Part shown: positions 9,201-18,411 of the stretch, piece after piece
Position numbering within the stretch: position 1 is the first letter of the stretch
Layout of the letters: every line of letters starts with the position of its first letter
DNA from: Crossaster papposus
Lineage: Eukaryota > Echinodermata > Asteroidea > Velatida > Solasteridae
Length of the DNA stretch: 64,000 bases
NCBI GenBank assembly: GCA_037893245.1
Contig: JBAIAA010000409.1
Coordinates: forward strand, 124,001-188,000
Direction: 5' to 3'
The notes under the pieces: generated by a model
Told to the model about the DNA's origin: nothing
Seen by the model: the letters and a program-made list of their open reading frames with translations, nothing else
Database searches by the model: none
Translations under genes and position numbers: made by a program

Positions 9201-11732
9201 ACCCAACATACAAAGAGAAATAATACGGACCCAAAATAAATAATATGGCTAAGTTCCAAATACCTGGAATTCACGTTCATTGATTGTACCACACCAAACC
9301 CACAAACCTTGCGAGTTAAAACCGATTCCTCACCATGGAATCACCTACCTGCAACTGACGAGTGTCATAACAGTAAAGACACGAAAGCATTGCTATTGCT
9401 AACACAAGAGAATTTGCGATTACAATTCTCTCCTCGCACCCCCAAATAAAATCACATCAGATTTATCTTATACCAACAACGGTCATCTAGTCTTTCGTGT
9501 TCGCCCATTCCATTTATTTCGGACATAACGGGTCTAGACTAATTCGCGCTTAATTAAGCCATACAAGTCACAGAGAGAGAAATGTCACTGGATGGGAAAG
9601 CGCCATCATTCTCTTAACCAAAAGTTGAACTACTGGTGAATGTTGTGTTCCTTTTCTTGAGTATGTGTTTATTAAAGGCATAGACACCTTTGGTTGTCAT
9701 TTTGAGTAACTACAGATAGTGTCCAGGGCCTTTAAACTTGCGTTTTGTTAGCGAGAGCAAATCACTCTCCTTAATTCATTGTTTTGATTTAGGGAGAGCG
9801 ATTTTAAAATCACTCTCCTTAATTCACCTTTTGATTTAAGGAGAGCAATGCACAGCTCTCCTCAGATTTATTAAAATGAAGGCCTGTGAATCCATCAAAA
9901 TCCTGCAGTAACGCTAGGCTTACAATCCTCAATCCATCACACTCCTCCAGTTTGTTCAATATGGAGGTATCCTGAATCCGCTAAAATCCTCCAAAACAGG
10001 AAATGAATTTTGATGGACTCGGGGTGGTTAGGGTTAAAAATGTTTTTGTTTCCAATTTTACAGTTGGTCAGAAAAAGCAGGAAATAAGTTTTCATTTGAT
10101 ATGGCACAACTCCGTAGTGTAATGCATTAGTCTTTTTCAAATTTGGGGGGGTTGGTTAAACCCCCCCCCCCCTGGGGCAGCTCAGTGAAAATTTTCCGGA
10201 GGGGGGGGGGGGATGCTTTATGGGTTTAATGCCCCGAACCCCCAGGCAATGTGTGCCTTCGGCACGCTCAGGTAAACCCCCCCCCCCCCCTTAGTTAAAA
10301 CCTAGATTCGCCACTGATGATAGTGGTACTTACATTCAACCGGCCTTTCAGTTCTCTGTCATTCCTCATCTTTACATAAATGCGTTCATCCAGGCTCAGC
10401 CGAACAAGATCCAATGGTTCTTCCACGGTGGTTGGCCCTTGCTAAATAAAATATGCAAAGTATCCGGTATGAGAACAATAACAATAGCCCAACAATTTTT
10501 TCACAATTCATACAAGACAAGCACAACAAACTAAAACTTCATTTCGACTACTGGTTTTAGGATTTATTTTGTACGATCCTTCTTTAAAATACAATGAGAC
10601 ATGATTACCTAGAATACGGATTGATGTTTTGGGGGAATTTAAGCCATCCATCTAATTTAAAGATTGTTAATCTGCTGTAAATTTGGAAGTCAAGAGCCAC
10701 TTGTTCACTGCACAGACCTTTTAATTGTCATATTTACATGTATAGCCTCGCTTGAGGCCAAAAAAACAAAAAAACATGTTTAGCGTCATGCCTTTTTTTT
10801 AAAGGAAGGAGGAGGCCCTTTTTTTTAAAAGAAGGAGGAGGCCCCCTTTTTTTTTTTTCAAAATGGCCGCTCGACACGTCTTAATTTAAGTCATGCAGTA
10901 AACATGTCACACCCTATCTTCCAATTTAAAATTAAAACATGGTTCACCCACGATTAAAAATTAAAATTCATGTGGGTCAATCAAGTATGCACCGTACACG
11001 ACTACACGTCACACCCTAGCCTTCTTATTAGAACAAAATATATTTCCAGAGCATGCACACGGTGATGCTAAAGTCTAAAATACGATCCTAACATTTAATT
11101 ATCTTTAAAAAAAAAAATTGTTTTTTTTGTTGTTTTTGTTGTTTCTAAAATGGTTAAATTTAGCATTTTTTCAAAAAGAAAAAGAAAAGAAAAAAGGAGG
11201 CGGCCCCCCAAAAGGAAGCGGGCGGTGACGCTAAACTTTTTTTATTTGGCCTAATAATAATAATAATAATAATGTTAGTTCTTATAAATACCCTGATAAA
11301 TATATTTTCTAAATGGGGGCGAACTAATGCCTTGTATGCCATTTCTTTCATTTTCATTACTACCGTACATCTTCCCCACATTTTTTTATTAGTTTATATG
11401 GTACATGTACGGTAGTTGGTTTGGGGCTTGGCGGTGGCCTTCAGTGCAGTGGGCTAGCGCACATGTATGTGCAAACAAATGCTTTTGGGTGGAGATGGTG
11501 ATCCCCCAAAACTCCACCCAAGCCTGTTGTTGGGATTAGTGTAAACAGCTAAAGGTGAGGTATTTTTTTGTATCTGAAGGTAGAACAAAATTCATGTTTA
11601 TTGAAAATCCTAGCTAGTATTTACACTTTTTGCTGACTCTCTAGCCAATATTAGATGTACATGTAACACTACAGGTGCAAATTTCCATGAATGCTAGGAA
11701 GTTAGCCTGACCTGTTCCGGTTCTTCAGACAT
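3116..11732 (-). CDS. LSM3: LSM3, U6 snRNA-associated Sm-like protein (four exons, complete)
   Basis: Exons at 11712-11732, 10334-10441, 8723-8818 and 3116-3202 (minus strand) join in phase 0 at every junction to give 103 residues, against 102 in human LSM3. Residues 17-58 carry the Sm1 motif ([19 protein letters not shown], then [15 protein letters not shown]). The last exon carries Sm2 ([15 protein letters not shown]). LSM3 is known to be a subunit of the nuclear LSm2-8 ring that binds the U6 snRNA 3' end and of the cytoplasmic LSm1-7 ring in mRNA decapping and decay. All introns have GT-AG ends on the minus strand. The third intron is 5.5 kb and packed with repeats. The gene is divergent from XPC, as in human. 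Near-identity of exon 3 to the vertebrate protein makes the call firm; exon 1 rests on phase, the donor site and its MSEEPEQ start. Confidence 0.95.
3274..3372. repeat. Small inverted-repeat element in LSM3 intron 3
   Basis: ATCCTGAGCCACGCAG (left arm, ending 3300) is repeated inverted as CTGCGTGGCTCAGGAT from 3347. Further pairing of AGGCC and GGCCT lies outside. A palindromic short element without coding capacity. Confidence 0.55.
3373..3946. other. LSM3 intron 3, no gene seen
   Basis: No exon is recognised. 3600-3850 contains degenerate copies of a motif resembling GGATGATTTTGCAGGATT, related to the dispersed repeat better preserved at 9885-10037 and 54740-55147. Confidence 0.5.
3947..4179. 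mobile_element. MITE with GGGCCAATTTCAT termini, copy 1
   Basis: The element begins GGGGCCAATTTCATAGAG and ends with the reverse complement CTCTATGAAATTGGCCCC. The subterminal sequence GCTAAGCACAAA also pairs with inverted copies near the right end. It shares its termini with the element at 6610-6855, so this is a repeat family. Repeats with this end sequence are, to my knowledge, common in echinoderm genomes (a recollection, not checked). Confidence 0.75.
4946..4969. repeat. Poly-G homopolymer (24 G)
   Basis: An uninterrupted G run inside the satellite-bearing element. Confidence 0.9.
5640..6200. repeat. 52-bp minisatellite
   Basis: The tandem unit is 52 bp in its most regular part (unit starts 6008, 6060, 6112). 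It consists of TAACAATGCAATGCCAGAAA followed by two AATATCGGGT steps. Units to the left are shorter or scrambled. It forms the core of the inverted-repeat element around it. Confidence 0.85.
6610..6855. mobile_element. MITE with GGGCCAATTTCAT termini, copy 2
   Basis: It starts GGGCCAATTTCATGGAGCTG and ends CAGCTCCATGAAATTGGCCC, about 30-bp terminal inverted repeats. Same family as 3947-4179. Confidence 0.8.
6856..7831. other. LSM3 intron 3, no gene seen
   Basis: No exon is found. A segment with TGTTTTGAG (about 7060-7105) recurs in degenerate form at 7205-7250. Nothing else is recognised. Confidence 0.5.
7832..7975 (+). mobile_element. TTAA/CCAGTTCGCGCC MITE family, left-truncated copy
   Basis: This matches the right half of the roughly 235-bp family seen complete at 55874-56109: GCATTTCCAGGCCTTGCTCG, then TTTATGCGTCATCCG, and the end GGCGCGAACTGGTTAA. 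The left half is missing. Confidence 0.75.
7976..8290 (+). mobile_element. tRNA-derived SINE with V/Ceph-type core
   Basis: The head has a Pol III B-box (GGGTTCGAGTCCC at about 8020). It is followed by the conserved SINE core GTCCTTAAGCAAGGCAC. The 3' part, CGGATACCGGCGCTATACAA, resembles the 3' end of the LINE at 24737-27915 (GGATACCGGCGCATTACAA), which suggests mobilisation by that LINE type. It abuts the MITE on its left. Confidence 0.75.
8723..8818 (-). CDS. LSM3: LSM3 exon 3 (Sm1 motif, second half)
   Basis: The exon has 32 codons, starting [19 protein letters not shown] and ending EETYEEIYK. It is flanked by a CATCAG acceptor and a GTAAAA donor. It is almost identical to human LSM3, with a conservative M for I change. 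Confidence 0.97.
9000..10037. repeat. Dispersed repeat (CCTGAATCCATCAA type), split by an insertion
   Basis: 9000-9060 and 9885-10037 are the two parts of a repeat whose better copy is 54740-55147: CTGCAGTAACGCTAGGCTTA and TTCAATATGGAGGTATCCTG occur in both. The element at 9061-9884 interrupts it. The right end reads GGTTAGGGTTAA. Confidence 0.65.
9061..9884. mobile_element. TIR element, about 824 bp, with GGAGAGC/GCTCTCC repeats
   Basis: GGCCTTCATTTTAA at 9061 is matched by TTAAAATGAAGGCC ending at 9884. Near the left end, 9075-9100 is a perfect 26-bp palindrome. Near the right end, GGAGAGC and GCTCTCC motifs recur in both orientations. It lies inside LSM3 intron 2 and within a dispersed repeat. 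No protein is recognised. Confidence 0.6.
10144..10290. repeat. Alternating poly-C/poly-G tracts
   Basis: Four homopolymer tracts of about 7-14 bases (G, C, G, C) lie within 150 bp, separated by short unique segments. The tracts can pair with each other or form quadruplexes. It sits just upstream (in plus coordinates) of LSM3 exon 2. Confidence 0.8.
10334..10441 (-). CDS. LSM3: LSM3 exon 2 (Sm1 motif, first half)
   Basis: The exon has 36 codons running from [12 protein letters not shown] to RELKGRLN. It is bounded by an ATTTAG acceptor and a GTAAGT donor on the minus strand. It contains [17 protein letters not shown], nearly identical to other animal LSM3 proteins. Confidence 0.95.
10755..11252. 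mobile_element. TIR element with GTTTAGCGTCA subterminal repeats
   Basis: The left end AGGCCAAAAAAACAAAAAAA with GTTTAGCGTCA is matched inverted by TGACGCTAAAC and TTTATTTGGCCT at the right end. Purine-rich GGAGGAGGCC blocks follow each end. It lies in LSM3 intron 1. No coding capacity. Confidence 0.6.
11307..11350 (-). mobile_element. Tiny LINE remnant
   Basis: The minus strand encodes [11 protein letters not shown], an eleven-residue match to the LINE remnant at 15236-15908. It is too short to say more, and could be a chance match. Confidence 0.4.
11712..11732 (-). CDS. LSM3: LSM3 exon 1 (start codon)
   Basis: The start codon is at 11732-11730 and the exon encodes MSEEPEQ. It is followed by a GTCAGG donor in phase 0, which matches the phase of exon 2. 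The short acidic start resembles that of other LSM3 proteins. It is too small to find by reading-frame length alone. Confidence 0.75.
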
Positions 11733-12046
11733 TTCTTGCTTGCTTGCTTGGCGGTTCACTGGCAAAAGTCTTGGACCTGTTCAGTTGCAATTCTGTATTA
11801 ATAATAAATAGAAGGGTCATTCCAAGATTTGATATTAACAAGTGCTGGCCATAAATTCACTGGAGGATTTTGCAGAATTTAGGCAGTGGTCACCAGTTAG
11901 TCCGAGTTACTGCACCCTAGTTATCACTTTTTTAACATTTGGACATGATCTGGCAATACTACTAGAGTCCGAGCCAGGGTAAATCAAAACTGAGTTTAAA
12001 AAAAAGGTTATCATGCGTTCATTCCAAAATGAACAAGATGGCGCAT
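11733..12046. other. Region 5' of LSM3, candidate promoter side
   Basis: This is immediately upstream of the LSM3 start codon and would contain its 5' UTR and promoter. I see no clear TATA box or CpG-rich block. A weak CCTGAATCC-type repeat relic lies near 11830-11890. Confidence 0.35.
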
Positions 12047-12133
12047 ATTTAGCCAAAGTCTATTGCCCCGCACTAAAGTAGACTCTGTGCTGTTGAGTCT
12101 ACTCTAGTGCGGGGTCATAGACTAGGGCTAAAT
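12047..12133. repeat. 87-bp hairpin with 39-base arms
   Basis: The left arm 12047-12085 and right arm 12095-12133 are near reverse complements (CCCCGCACTAAAGTAGACTC against GAGTCTACTCTAGTGCGGGG). A nine-base loop separates them. The size and near-perfect stem resemble a microRNA precursor, but a very short palindromic MITE would look the same. Confidence 0.55.
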
Positions 12134-12848
12134 CATGACATGACTGAGTAAAACAAAACCAAACAATAGACCTGGAGGATTTTTTTTTGTATTCCTCCAG
12201 TTCTCGACTGCGGTTGGTAATTGATCAAATGCTGCGGCTATTCTTACGTGACCGTAACCCTACGTACTTTTTCTATTCTTACGTGATTTAACTGGTTCCC
12301 GACACAGACAAGGGAAACTCAATACGCGCGGGACATATGGAGACCACCCAGGAAAATTGTTTTGACAATAGTCGATGTTAAATTCATTGTGGTATTTTAG
12401 TCCAAAATGCACTTTTTGAACCATAATATGTAATTATTCAAATGATTCCATGATTGAATTTAGATTTTTGTGCAAACATAGTGAAAAATTCACATTACAT
12501 TTCATTCGTATTCAAATGTTGACATTATTCCCTCAAAAACTAGCTGTGACTTCGTCGTGGACAAAAAAGTGTACTAAACTAACAACGGCAATAGCTAAGT
12601 TTGAGCAAGTGTTCAGAGGTAATATCAATAGGAATCATGGGTTATTATTGTATGTTATGTATGCGTAATTTAAATGTGTAATAAGTTAATTCCATTGGTA
12701 TTATTTCATTACGTAACCTTTTTTCTATTATTAACCAAAATTATTGGTTAATAATCTTATCTAGATAGCGTCATAGAAAAGGGTATAAAAGTCGTATATA
12801 CGGAAAACTAGGAACTGTATACGAACAACTAGGGACTGTAGGAAACGG

Positions 12849-13004
12849 GTCAACTCGTACGCGAACCAACTCGTACACAGGCCAACTCGTACGCAGATTG
12901 GTCAATTCGTACTCGGGACAACTCGTACGCCAACCAACTCGTACGCCAGCCAACTCGTACGCCAGCCAACTCGTATGCGGTCCAACTCGTACGCGGTTTG
13001 AAAT
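12849..13004. repeat. 16-bp tandem array, left arm
   Basis: About nine units of CAACTCGTACGCCAGC-like sequence, each 16 bp with one expanded unit. It is the left arm of the foldback element. Confidence 0.9.
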
Positions 13005-13423
13005 TGTGGTTCACGGGTACAGATGGCTTTGATCAATTAAAAAGGCAGATACTCTGGGTCATCCAAGGCCAATCTGCACGATTGTTGGCATTATTAACCT
13101 TTTTGGCATTATTAACCTTTTTGGCATATTAAGCCTTGTAAACATTTTCGTATACAATTTTAATTCCATTAAATGTAACGATGTACAAGTTACATGAGAT
13201 TCAGTTTGTACAGTCTCATTTCTTTCGGTTTTTAAGAATAAGCTTAACTTAGACTTTTCTTTTTACAAAGGCATTCGTGTAAGATTTTACTATTGTTTAT
13301 TTATATACATCTTGGTTTTAATTTCGTAAACATCGTTTGACATAACTTTTTTCAATAATAGATCTTTTTAGACTAATGTTTTCATTTGATTAGTATTTTT
13401 AAGATAACAAACAAGTTTTGGCA

Positions 13424-13581
13424 CGCGTACGAGTTGGTCCGCGTACGAGTTGGACCGCGTACGAGTTGGTTCGCGTACGAGTTTGTCGCGTACGAGTTTG
13501 CTCGTGTACGAGTTTGCTCGCGTACGAGTTTGCTCGCGTACGAGTTTGCTCGCGTACGAGTTTGCTCGCGTACGAGTTGAC
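13424..13581. repeat. 16-bp tandem array, right arm (inverted)
   Basis: About ten units of GCGTACGAGTTGGTCC grading into GCGTACGAGTTTGCTC. This is the reverse complement of the left-arm unit. The two halves carry different unit variants, which points to local homogenisation. Confidence 0.9.
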
Positions 13582-13700
13582 CTGTATTCGGACTGTATAC
13601 GAACAACTAGGGACTGTATACAAACTAGGGACTGCGCATGCGCTACCAAAACTCACGTAAGAATAGAAAAAGTACGTAGAGTTACGGTCACGTAAGAATA

Positions 13701-14456
13701 AGCCACTTCGACATTCCAACTGCGCATGTGCACAACAAGATTCAACAATTTTTCTCTTAGGATAAATACGGCAGACAAATGCACACAAGGCTATGGAGGA
13801 CGTGGTAACCAAATCCGCATTTCGTGCATTTTCTTGTGAAATCGAAAAGACGATGGGAACTTTGTAAAACAAAAGTTTGGCCACACAAAACACCTGAAAA
13901 CACCAAAACGTAAAAAATAAATGTTAGTTAGTAACTTTAGAACACGACGATCTCTTTAAATTTGCTGGTACCTGCTATGCTTTTGCACGCAATCGATGAA
14001 ATGTTTATCTCGAAAGAAAAAATCGTCAAAAATTATACTAGTAGAGTACTAGTACATGTACATGTATATAAGCAACGGCCTTTTTTTTTTATTCCTCCAC
14101 TCCAGTTCTAGACTGTGTGGTCGGTAATAAGCCACTTTGGAGTTCCGACTGCGCATGTGCACAACAAGATTCAACAATTTTTCTCAAGGATATAAACACG
14201 GCAGACAAATGCACACAAGGCTATGGGGGACGTGGTAACCGAATCTGCATTCTGTGTATTTTCTTTTGAAATCGAAAAGACGATGGGCACTTTGTTCGAA
14301 CAAAAGTTTGGCCACACAAAACACCTGAAAACACAAAAACGTAAACAAAAATATGTTACTTAGTAACTTTAAAACACGACGATCTCTTGAAATTTGCTGG
14401 TACCCCGCTATGCTTTTGCACGCAATCGATGAAATGTTTATATCAAAAGAAAAATC
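13701..14456. repeat. Tandem duplication, about 350-bp unit, second copy without the foldback insertion
   Basis: 13701-14033 and 14120-14456 are about 90 percent alike (for example GACTGCGCATGTGCACAACA). The flank left of the foldback element (CCTCCAGTTCTCGACTG, 12195-12230) is also repeated at 14093-14115, joined directly to the right flank. The second copy therefore shows the pre-insertion site. No gene is recognised in the unit. Confidence 0.75.
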
Positions 14457-14505
14457 GTCAAATCTTCATGTGCGCATGTGCAGTTGGAATACCGAATAAA
14501 GTTAA

Positions 14506-14653
14506 TGCATGTGATGTCACACGCGCTACGCGTATATTAATCGCACGTACAACCGGGCGGAGCGGTGAGGTCAAACACACTTTGTTTGCCCTCACCGCTC
14601 CGCATTGTACGTGCGATTAGCGCGTACGCGTAGCGCGCGTGACGTCAATGCAA
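14506..14653. repeat. Long palindrome, arms about 70 bp
   Basis: GCTACGCGTATATTAATCGC with CGGAGCGGTGAGG in the left arm pairs with CCTCACCGCTCCG and GCGATTAGCGCGTACGCGTA in the right arm. The loop is about 15 bases. Probably a palindromic MITE. Confidence 0.75.
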
Positions 14654-14868
14654 CCCCTTTATTGGCTTATTAAAACCACAGGCACAGCAGTATGATTAGA
14701 GTATCTTTCTTTGGCACAAGTAAAGCTTGGCAGTAAAGCTTGGGTCACAACAACAATTGTATTTTGACGAATAATGATAAAATAGGGACAACTTTAGGTT
14801 CAATAACAAATTTGTTTACCTCTCCAAGATCAGACGTATCGACCGCTATGCAAAGTACGTACTGATAT

Positions 14869-14908
14869 TGCACTCACAGACATAAATAACCTTATGTCTG
14901 TGATTGCA
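14869..14908. repeat. Small hairpin, 17-bp arms
   Basis: TGCACTCACAGACATAA (14869) is matched by TTATGTCTGTGATTGCA ending at 14908, with a six-base loop and one mismatch. No terminator or RNA gene role is implied. Confidence 0.55.
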
Positions 14909-15235
14909 CTGCACATGTCACATAAGAAAAATACTGCAGAGCGCCCTCTATAGTTCGGTTGGACGAGCTGTGGCAAATCGGCTAATCTTAAACATAAAGT
15001 TGGGTCGAGCCGAGTTAGATGCGCGGTGGTACGTACGGGTACGGGTACAGCACAGGTGGACTTGAAGTTGAAGTTGAAGTTGAAATAACTTTTCCAGAGA
15101 TGCCGATATCGATATCATACAGCTTGGTGCGTGTGTGTTGAAGGCGTCACTCATCACAGAGATCGAATAAATGGTTAAGTATGAAACTTGAAAGACTTGA
15201 AAAAACAAGCATTTTGTTGGCTGACTATAGACTAG

Positions 15236-15908
15236 CATCATCATCATCACTTTGGTACACGGCAACAGAACTAAAGTTCCATGACGCCGCGGGGTGTAGA
15301 CGATGTCTAGTTCGTGAGGGCAGCTTTAAAATTAACAAGGGTCAGTCGCGTAGTAATGTCAAGGGGTAGCCTATTCCAATCACGGATGGTTCTAGGGAAA
15401 AATGAGTTCTTGTATTTATCAGTTCTGGATTCGATGATGTTGTATGCATCAGCTGTGAAGTGCCGGCTTGGATGATTGTTGTCCCTAATAAGTTGAAGCT
15501 TGTTGGATGTCACTGGAGATGCCCCTTTGTGAATAAGGTAGAACTGGCTTAATCGGGCATTCTGGCGCCTTTCTGCCAGACTTTCCCACTCCAGATCTTG
15601 GATCATTTTGGTGACGCTAGATTTACGGTGATAATCGTTGACCACGAACCGTGCCGCCCTTCTTTGGACTTTGTCCAACAGCTGAATGTATTTAGCCTGG
15701 TAGGGGTCGATGACTGCGGCAGCATATTCGAGGTGAGGTCGAACGAGGGCCTTGTATGCTTTAGCTTTGGTTTCTATGCTGCATTGGTGGATATTTCTTT
15801 GAAGAAGACCAAGGATTTTATTTGCTTTGCTAACGGTGCGCCGATAATTTGGTTCCCAGGAAAGGTTATCAGATATTGTCACTCCAAGGTATGTGTGCTC
15901 TTGAACTT
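15236..15908 (-). mobile_element. LINE remnant (CR1/jockey-like), 3' part
   Basis: The minus strand from about 15908 to 15307 encodes the C-terminal reverse-transcriptase region of a [42 protein letters not shown] and WNRLPLDI. It ends in a GAT-type microsatellite tail near 15236. About 200 residues remain; palm and endonuclease are lost. The retained frame is open. This family differs from the two plus-strand LINEs in the window. Confidence 0.85.
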
Positions 15909-16643
15909 AGTGACTAGCACCACTGCCCACTGGAGTGGGTCGGCAAATGAAGGCCAACCAACACAGACCGCAACACTAGGATGTGAACTTAATATTAAAG
16001 TGCTGAGGCTGAGCTGACGGCTTGTTAGGCTTATTGTTATAGCTCCATGTTATCACAGAGGGCGGTACTATAGGAAGCGAATCATTTACAAGTAAGGTGA
16101 GGCTTTGGGTTAAATGTCTGGGATGCCTGGATGCACGGATGCGAGGTCGGATTCGGCATAAACTTAATAAATAGACCTGTGACGTAATAACGTCCTGTCT
16201 TTGTTTACATATGGGACCTGTCACCACAATATGAGAGTAAAGTCGCACGATGTGATTCGGAGATATGGCCATCCAAAGTCCAAATATGAAGGGGTGGTCA
16301 ATTTTGAGATTTTGCGTAATTTGGAAAGATAAGTGAAGTCCTCTACATATTCCCATTTTTGGGGTTCGATCCGATGATCGAAAACCTTGTAAATTACGTG
16401 ATTTTGCGTAGTGTTTGCGTAGTTTGTAGTTAGTGGATTAAAGTCCATTCGTGGTCTAATTAACACGGTACTTAAATATGCAAATTAGGTTCTCGTAACT
16501 ATCCCACGTTTTAGAAATTTTGATATTTTGTTGTTTATTTATAATACAATAGTTCGTATATGTGTGGAAAGTTTCAAGAACAAATAATGATGTGTTCAAC
16601 CGAACCTTACTTGTGCTGTTTTGCAATCTTTTGTGTGTTTTGT
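15909..16643. other. Intergenic, degenerate repeats
   Basis: No gene is seen. 16045-16200 (TAGGAAGCGAATCATTTACA) is related to 17290-17370. 16195-16350 resembles the MITE family at 59275-59705 (ACCTGTCACCACAATATGAG). Confidence 0.5.
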
Positions 16644-16988
16644 TTAAAGGTAGGATACACGATTTGAAGATATCGAAAATATTTACTACCGAATTATTAA
16701 GAAATATCTTACTTATTTGAAAGTAAATAATGATTCTAGGCATCCAGCAAAATGATTGCGTTAGATATCCTGTAATTATTCCGAACGTCCGGACGGAGAT
16801 CGCTGAAAAACAATAATAACATAAGAATAACTGCTGGTTGAAAACAATTGCTGTTTTTCGTGCTTTTCTCGCCACCCACGATTGTAAAAATGCGGACAGG
16901 TCAGTTTATTTAGTATAAAATACCACCCCCAAAATCCACCCATTCATCATAATTCAAGCACTATGGTGTATCCTACCGGTACTTTTAA
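16644..16988 (-). mobile_element. TTAA-flanked MITE (AGGTAG-ATACACCA family), copy A
   Basis: A TTAA at 16644 is followed by AGGTAGGATACAC. The right end reads ATGGTGTATCCTACC, with a TTAA a few bases on. Its interior matches copies at 18056-18411 and 41932-42318 in opposite orientation. The TTAA target suggests a piggyBac-like mobiliser. Confidence 0.8.
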
Positions 16989-17384
16989 GATGTTTATTAA
17001 GTAAGTTTTCTCACAAACACGTTTTGTGAAACCCATGACTTTCTGGAGCGCTGTAAAATGTATTTATCGCAAAACCCCCAAGTGTTATGCACCATTGGAA
17101 AGCTCTCTTTCTCAAGAATTTGATATACCAATATCTCACTTTTCAATTTTGCGCTTCTTATATGAGCGTAGACGGGATGCCAGACGAAAAACAAGTTCAG
17201 ACTCGCCCACAAGAAAGCGCACATGTAAACAAAGCGTGTCTTCATTACTTGTTAGACTTGCATGTATTAGGATCAACAGAGGGCCAGGGGGGTATAGGAA
17301 GCAAATCATTGACAAGTAAGGTGAGGCTTTGGGTTGTCTGGGATGCCTGGATGCGCGGATGAGAGGTCGGCATTAGTCAGGGAA
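16989..17384. other. Intergenic, degenerate repeats
   Basis: 17040-17190 contains an eroded copy of the interior of the MITE at 59275-59705. 17270-17370 repeats 16045-16150. The open frames here have no recognisable product. Confidence 0.5.
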
Positions 17385-17458
17385 TATTGTGAAATTCTGG
17401 GAACAAATTCCTTACCAAGAAATTTCTTCACCAATGTCTTTGTAAAAGTGTCTACTAA

Positions 17459-17938
17459 CCATAGAGCTATATTAAATTACTAGAACGCTAACTCTTTATT
17501 CTTACGCGCGGAGATACTTTGAATCCATTCTGCACACAGACATTTTGAATTCATGTGCGTGTTGTAGAACATATTACAAATAGATGGATTTAATTTTAAA
17601 AGTGTACTCTAAATGCAACGCGCGTGCAAGTAGAACAGACACAAACAACTTTACGTGCGTCATGTCAGTTTAGTCACGGCAAAATCAACTGCAGCGCGCG
17701 GATACGCACACGCATTTGCAATGATCGGCGCTCATTTGCTGATCTTGCGTTTTGGTTTTGGGCGTATCGGCTTCGGTAACGCACTGTATAGAATACAAAC
17801 GCAGATATGCAAATAGCCGTACAAAAGCCGTACAAAATGTTGAGGTTTCCATAGGTTTGTGCACAAACATGGATGCGCCCAGCTCGCATCACTTTGTACA
17901 TCGAGCCAGCTCTCTAGTAATTTAATATAGCTCTATGG
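17459..17938. mobile_element. MITE, 480 bp, 26-bp perfect TIR, 6-bp target duplication
   Basis: It begins CCATAGAGCTATATTAAATT and ends with the exact 26-bp reverse complement. TACTAA flanks both sides (17453-17458 and 17939-17944). The interior is rich in GCGCG and ACACGCA motifs and has no recognised protein. Confidence 0.9.
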
Positions 17939-18055
17939 TACTAACACATTTCAAAAAGTTTAAATCCAACCCCTCTAGGAAAACCTGTGACAGCTGCTGA
18001 AAGTTGGGGTACCTGAAAACTTATAAGGGAAAAATTGAAAAAGTTTAATTCTGCC

Positions 18056-18411
18056 TTAAAGGTAGTATACACCATTAGTCATTGCTTGAATTATCATGAG
18101 TAGATTTTGGGGGTTGTATTTTATAGTAAATATCGTTTAACTGAGCTGTCCGAAGTTTTACAATCATGGATGCCGAGAAAACCACGAAAAACAGCCTTTT
18201 TTTTTCAACCGGCGTCGAGCAGTTATTCTTATGTTATCTTTTTATTTTTTTCATTATAAAATTATTTTTTTCAGAATAATTACAGGATATCTAGCGCAAT
18301 CATTTTGCTGGATGCCTAGAATCAACATTTACTTTCAAATGAGTAAGATATTTCTTAATAATTCGGTAGTAAATATTTTTGATATCTGCAAATGGTGTAT
18401 CCTACCTTTAA
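18056..18411 (+). mobile_element. TTAA-flanked MITE (AGGTAG-ATACACCA family), copy B
   Basis: TTAA at 18056-18059 and 18408-18411 flanks a 348-bp body that starts AGGTAGTATACACCA and ends TGGTGTATCCTACCT. The paralogous segment at 29820-29823 has one TTAA and no insert, so TTAA is shown directly to be the duplicated target. Confidence 0.93.

Larger units (their letters stand above)
12238..13700. mobile_element. Foldback-type element with inverted 16-bp tandem arrays
   Basis: The outer terminal inverted repeats are about 48 bp: CTATTCTTACGTGACCGTAA at 12238, matched inverted at 13653-13700 with one or two differences. Inside are two tandem arrays of a 16-bp unit containing CAACTCGTACGC. The left array (12849-13004, about 9 units) is in one orientation and the right array (13424-13581, about 10 units) in the other, with roughly 420 bp between. 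Foldback elements with tandem-repeat inverted arms, such as the sea urchin TU elements, have this architecture. Several overlapping open frames across the arrays are repeat translations. No transposase is seen, so it would be non-autonomous. Confidence 0.75.

Noticed and set aside
13368..13893. Overlapping arginine/threonine-rich frames on both strands
   Set aside because: They read through the 16-bp array in every frame. The array unit length, not coding selection, keeps them open.
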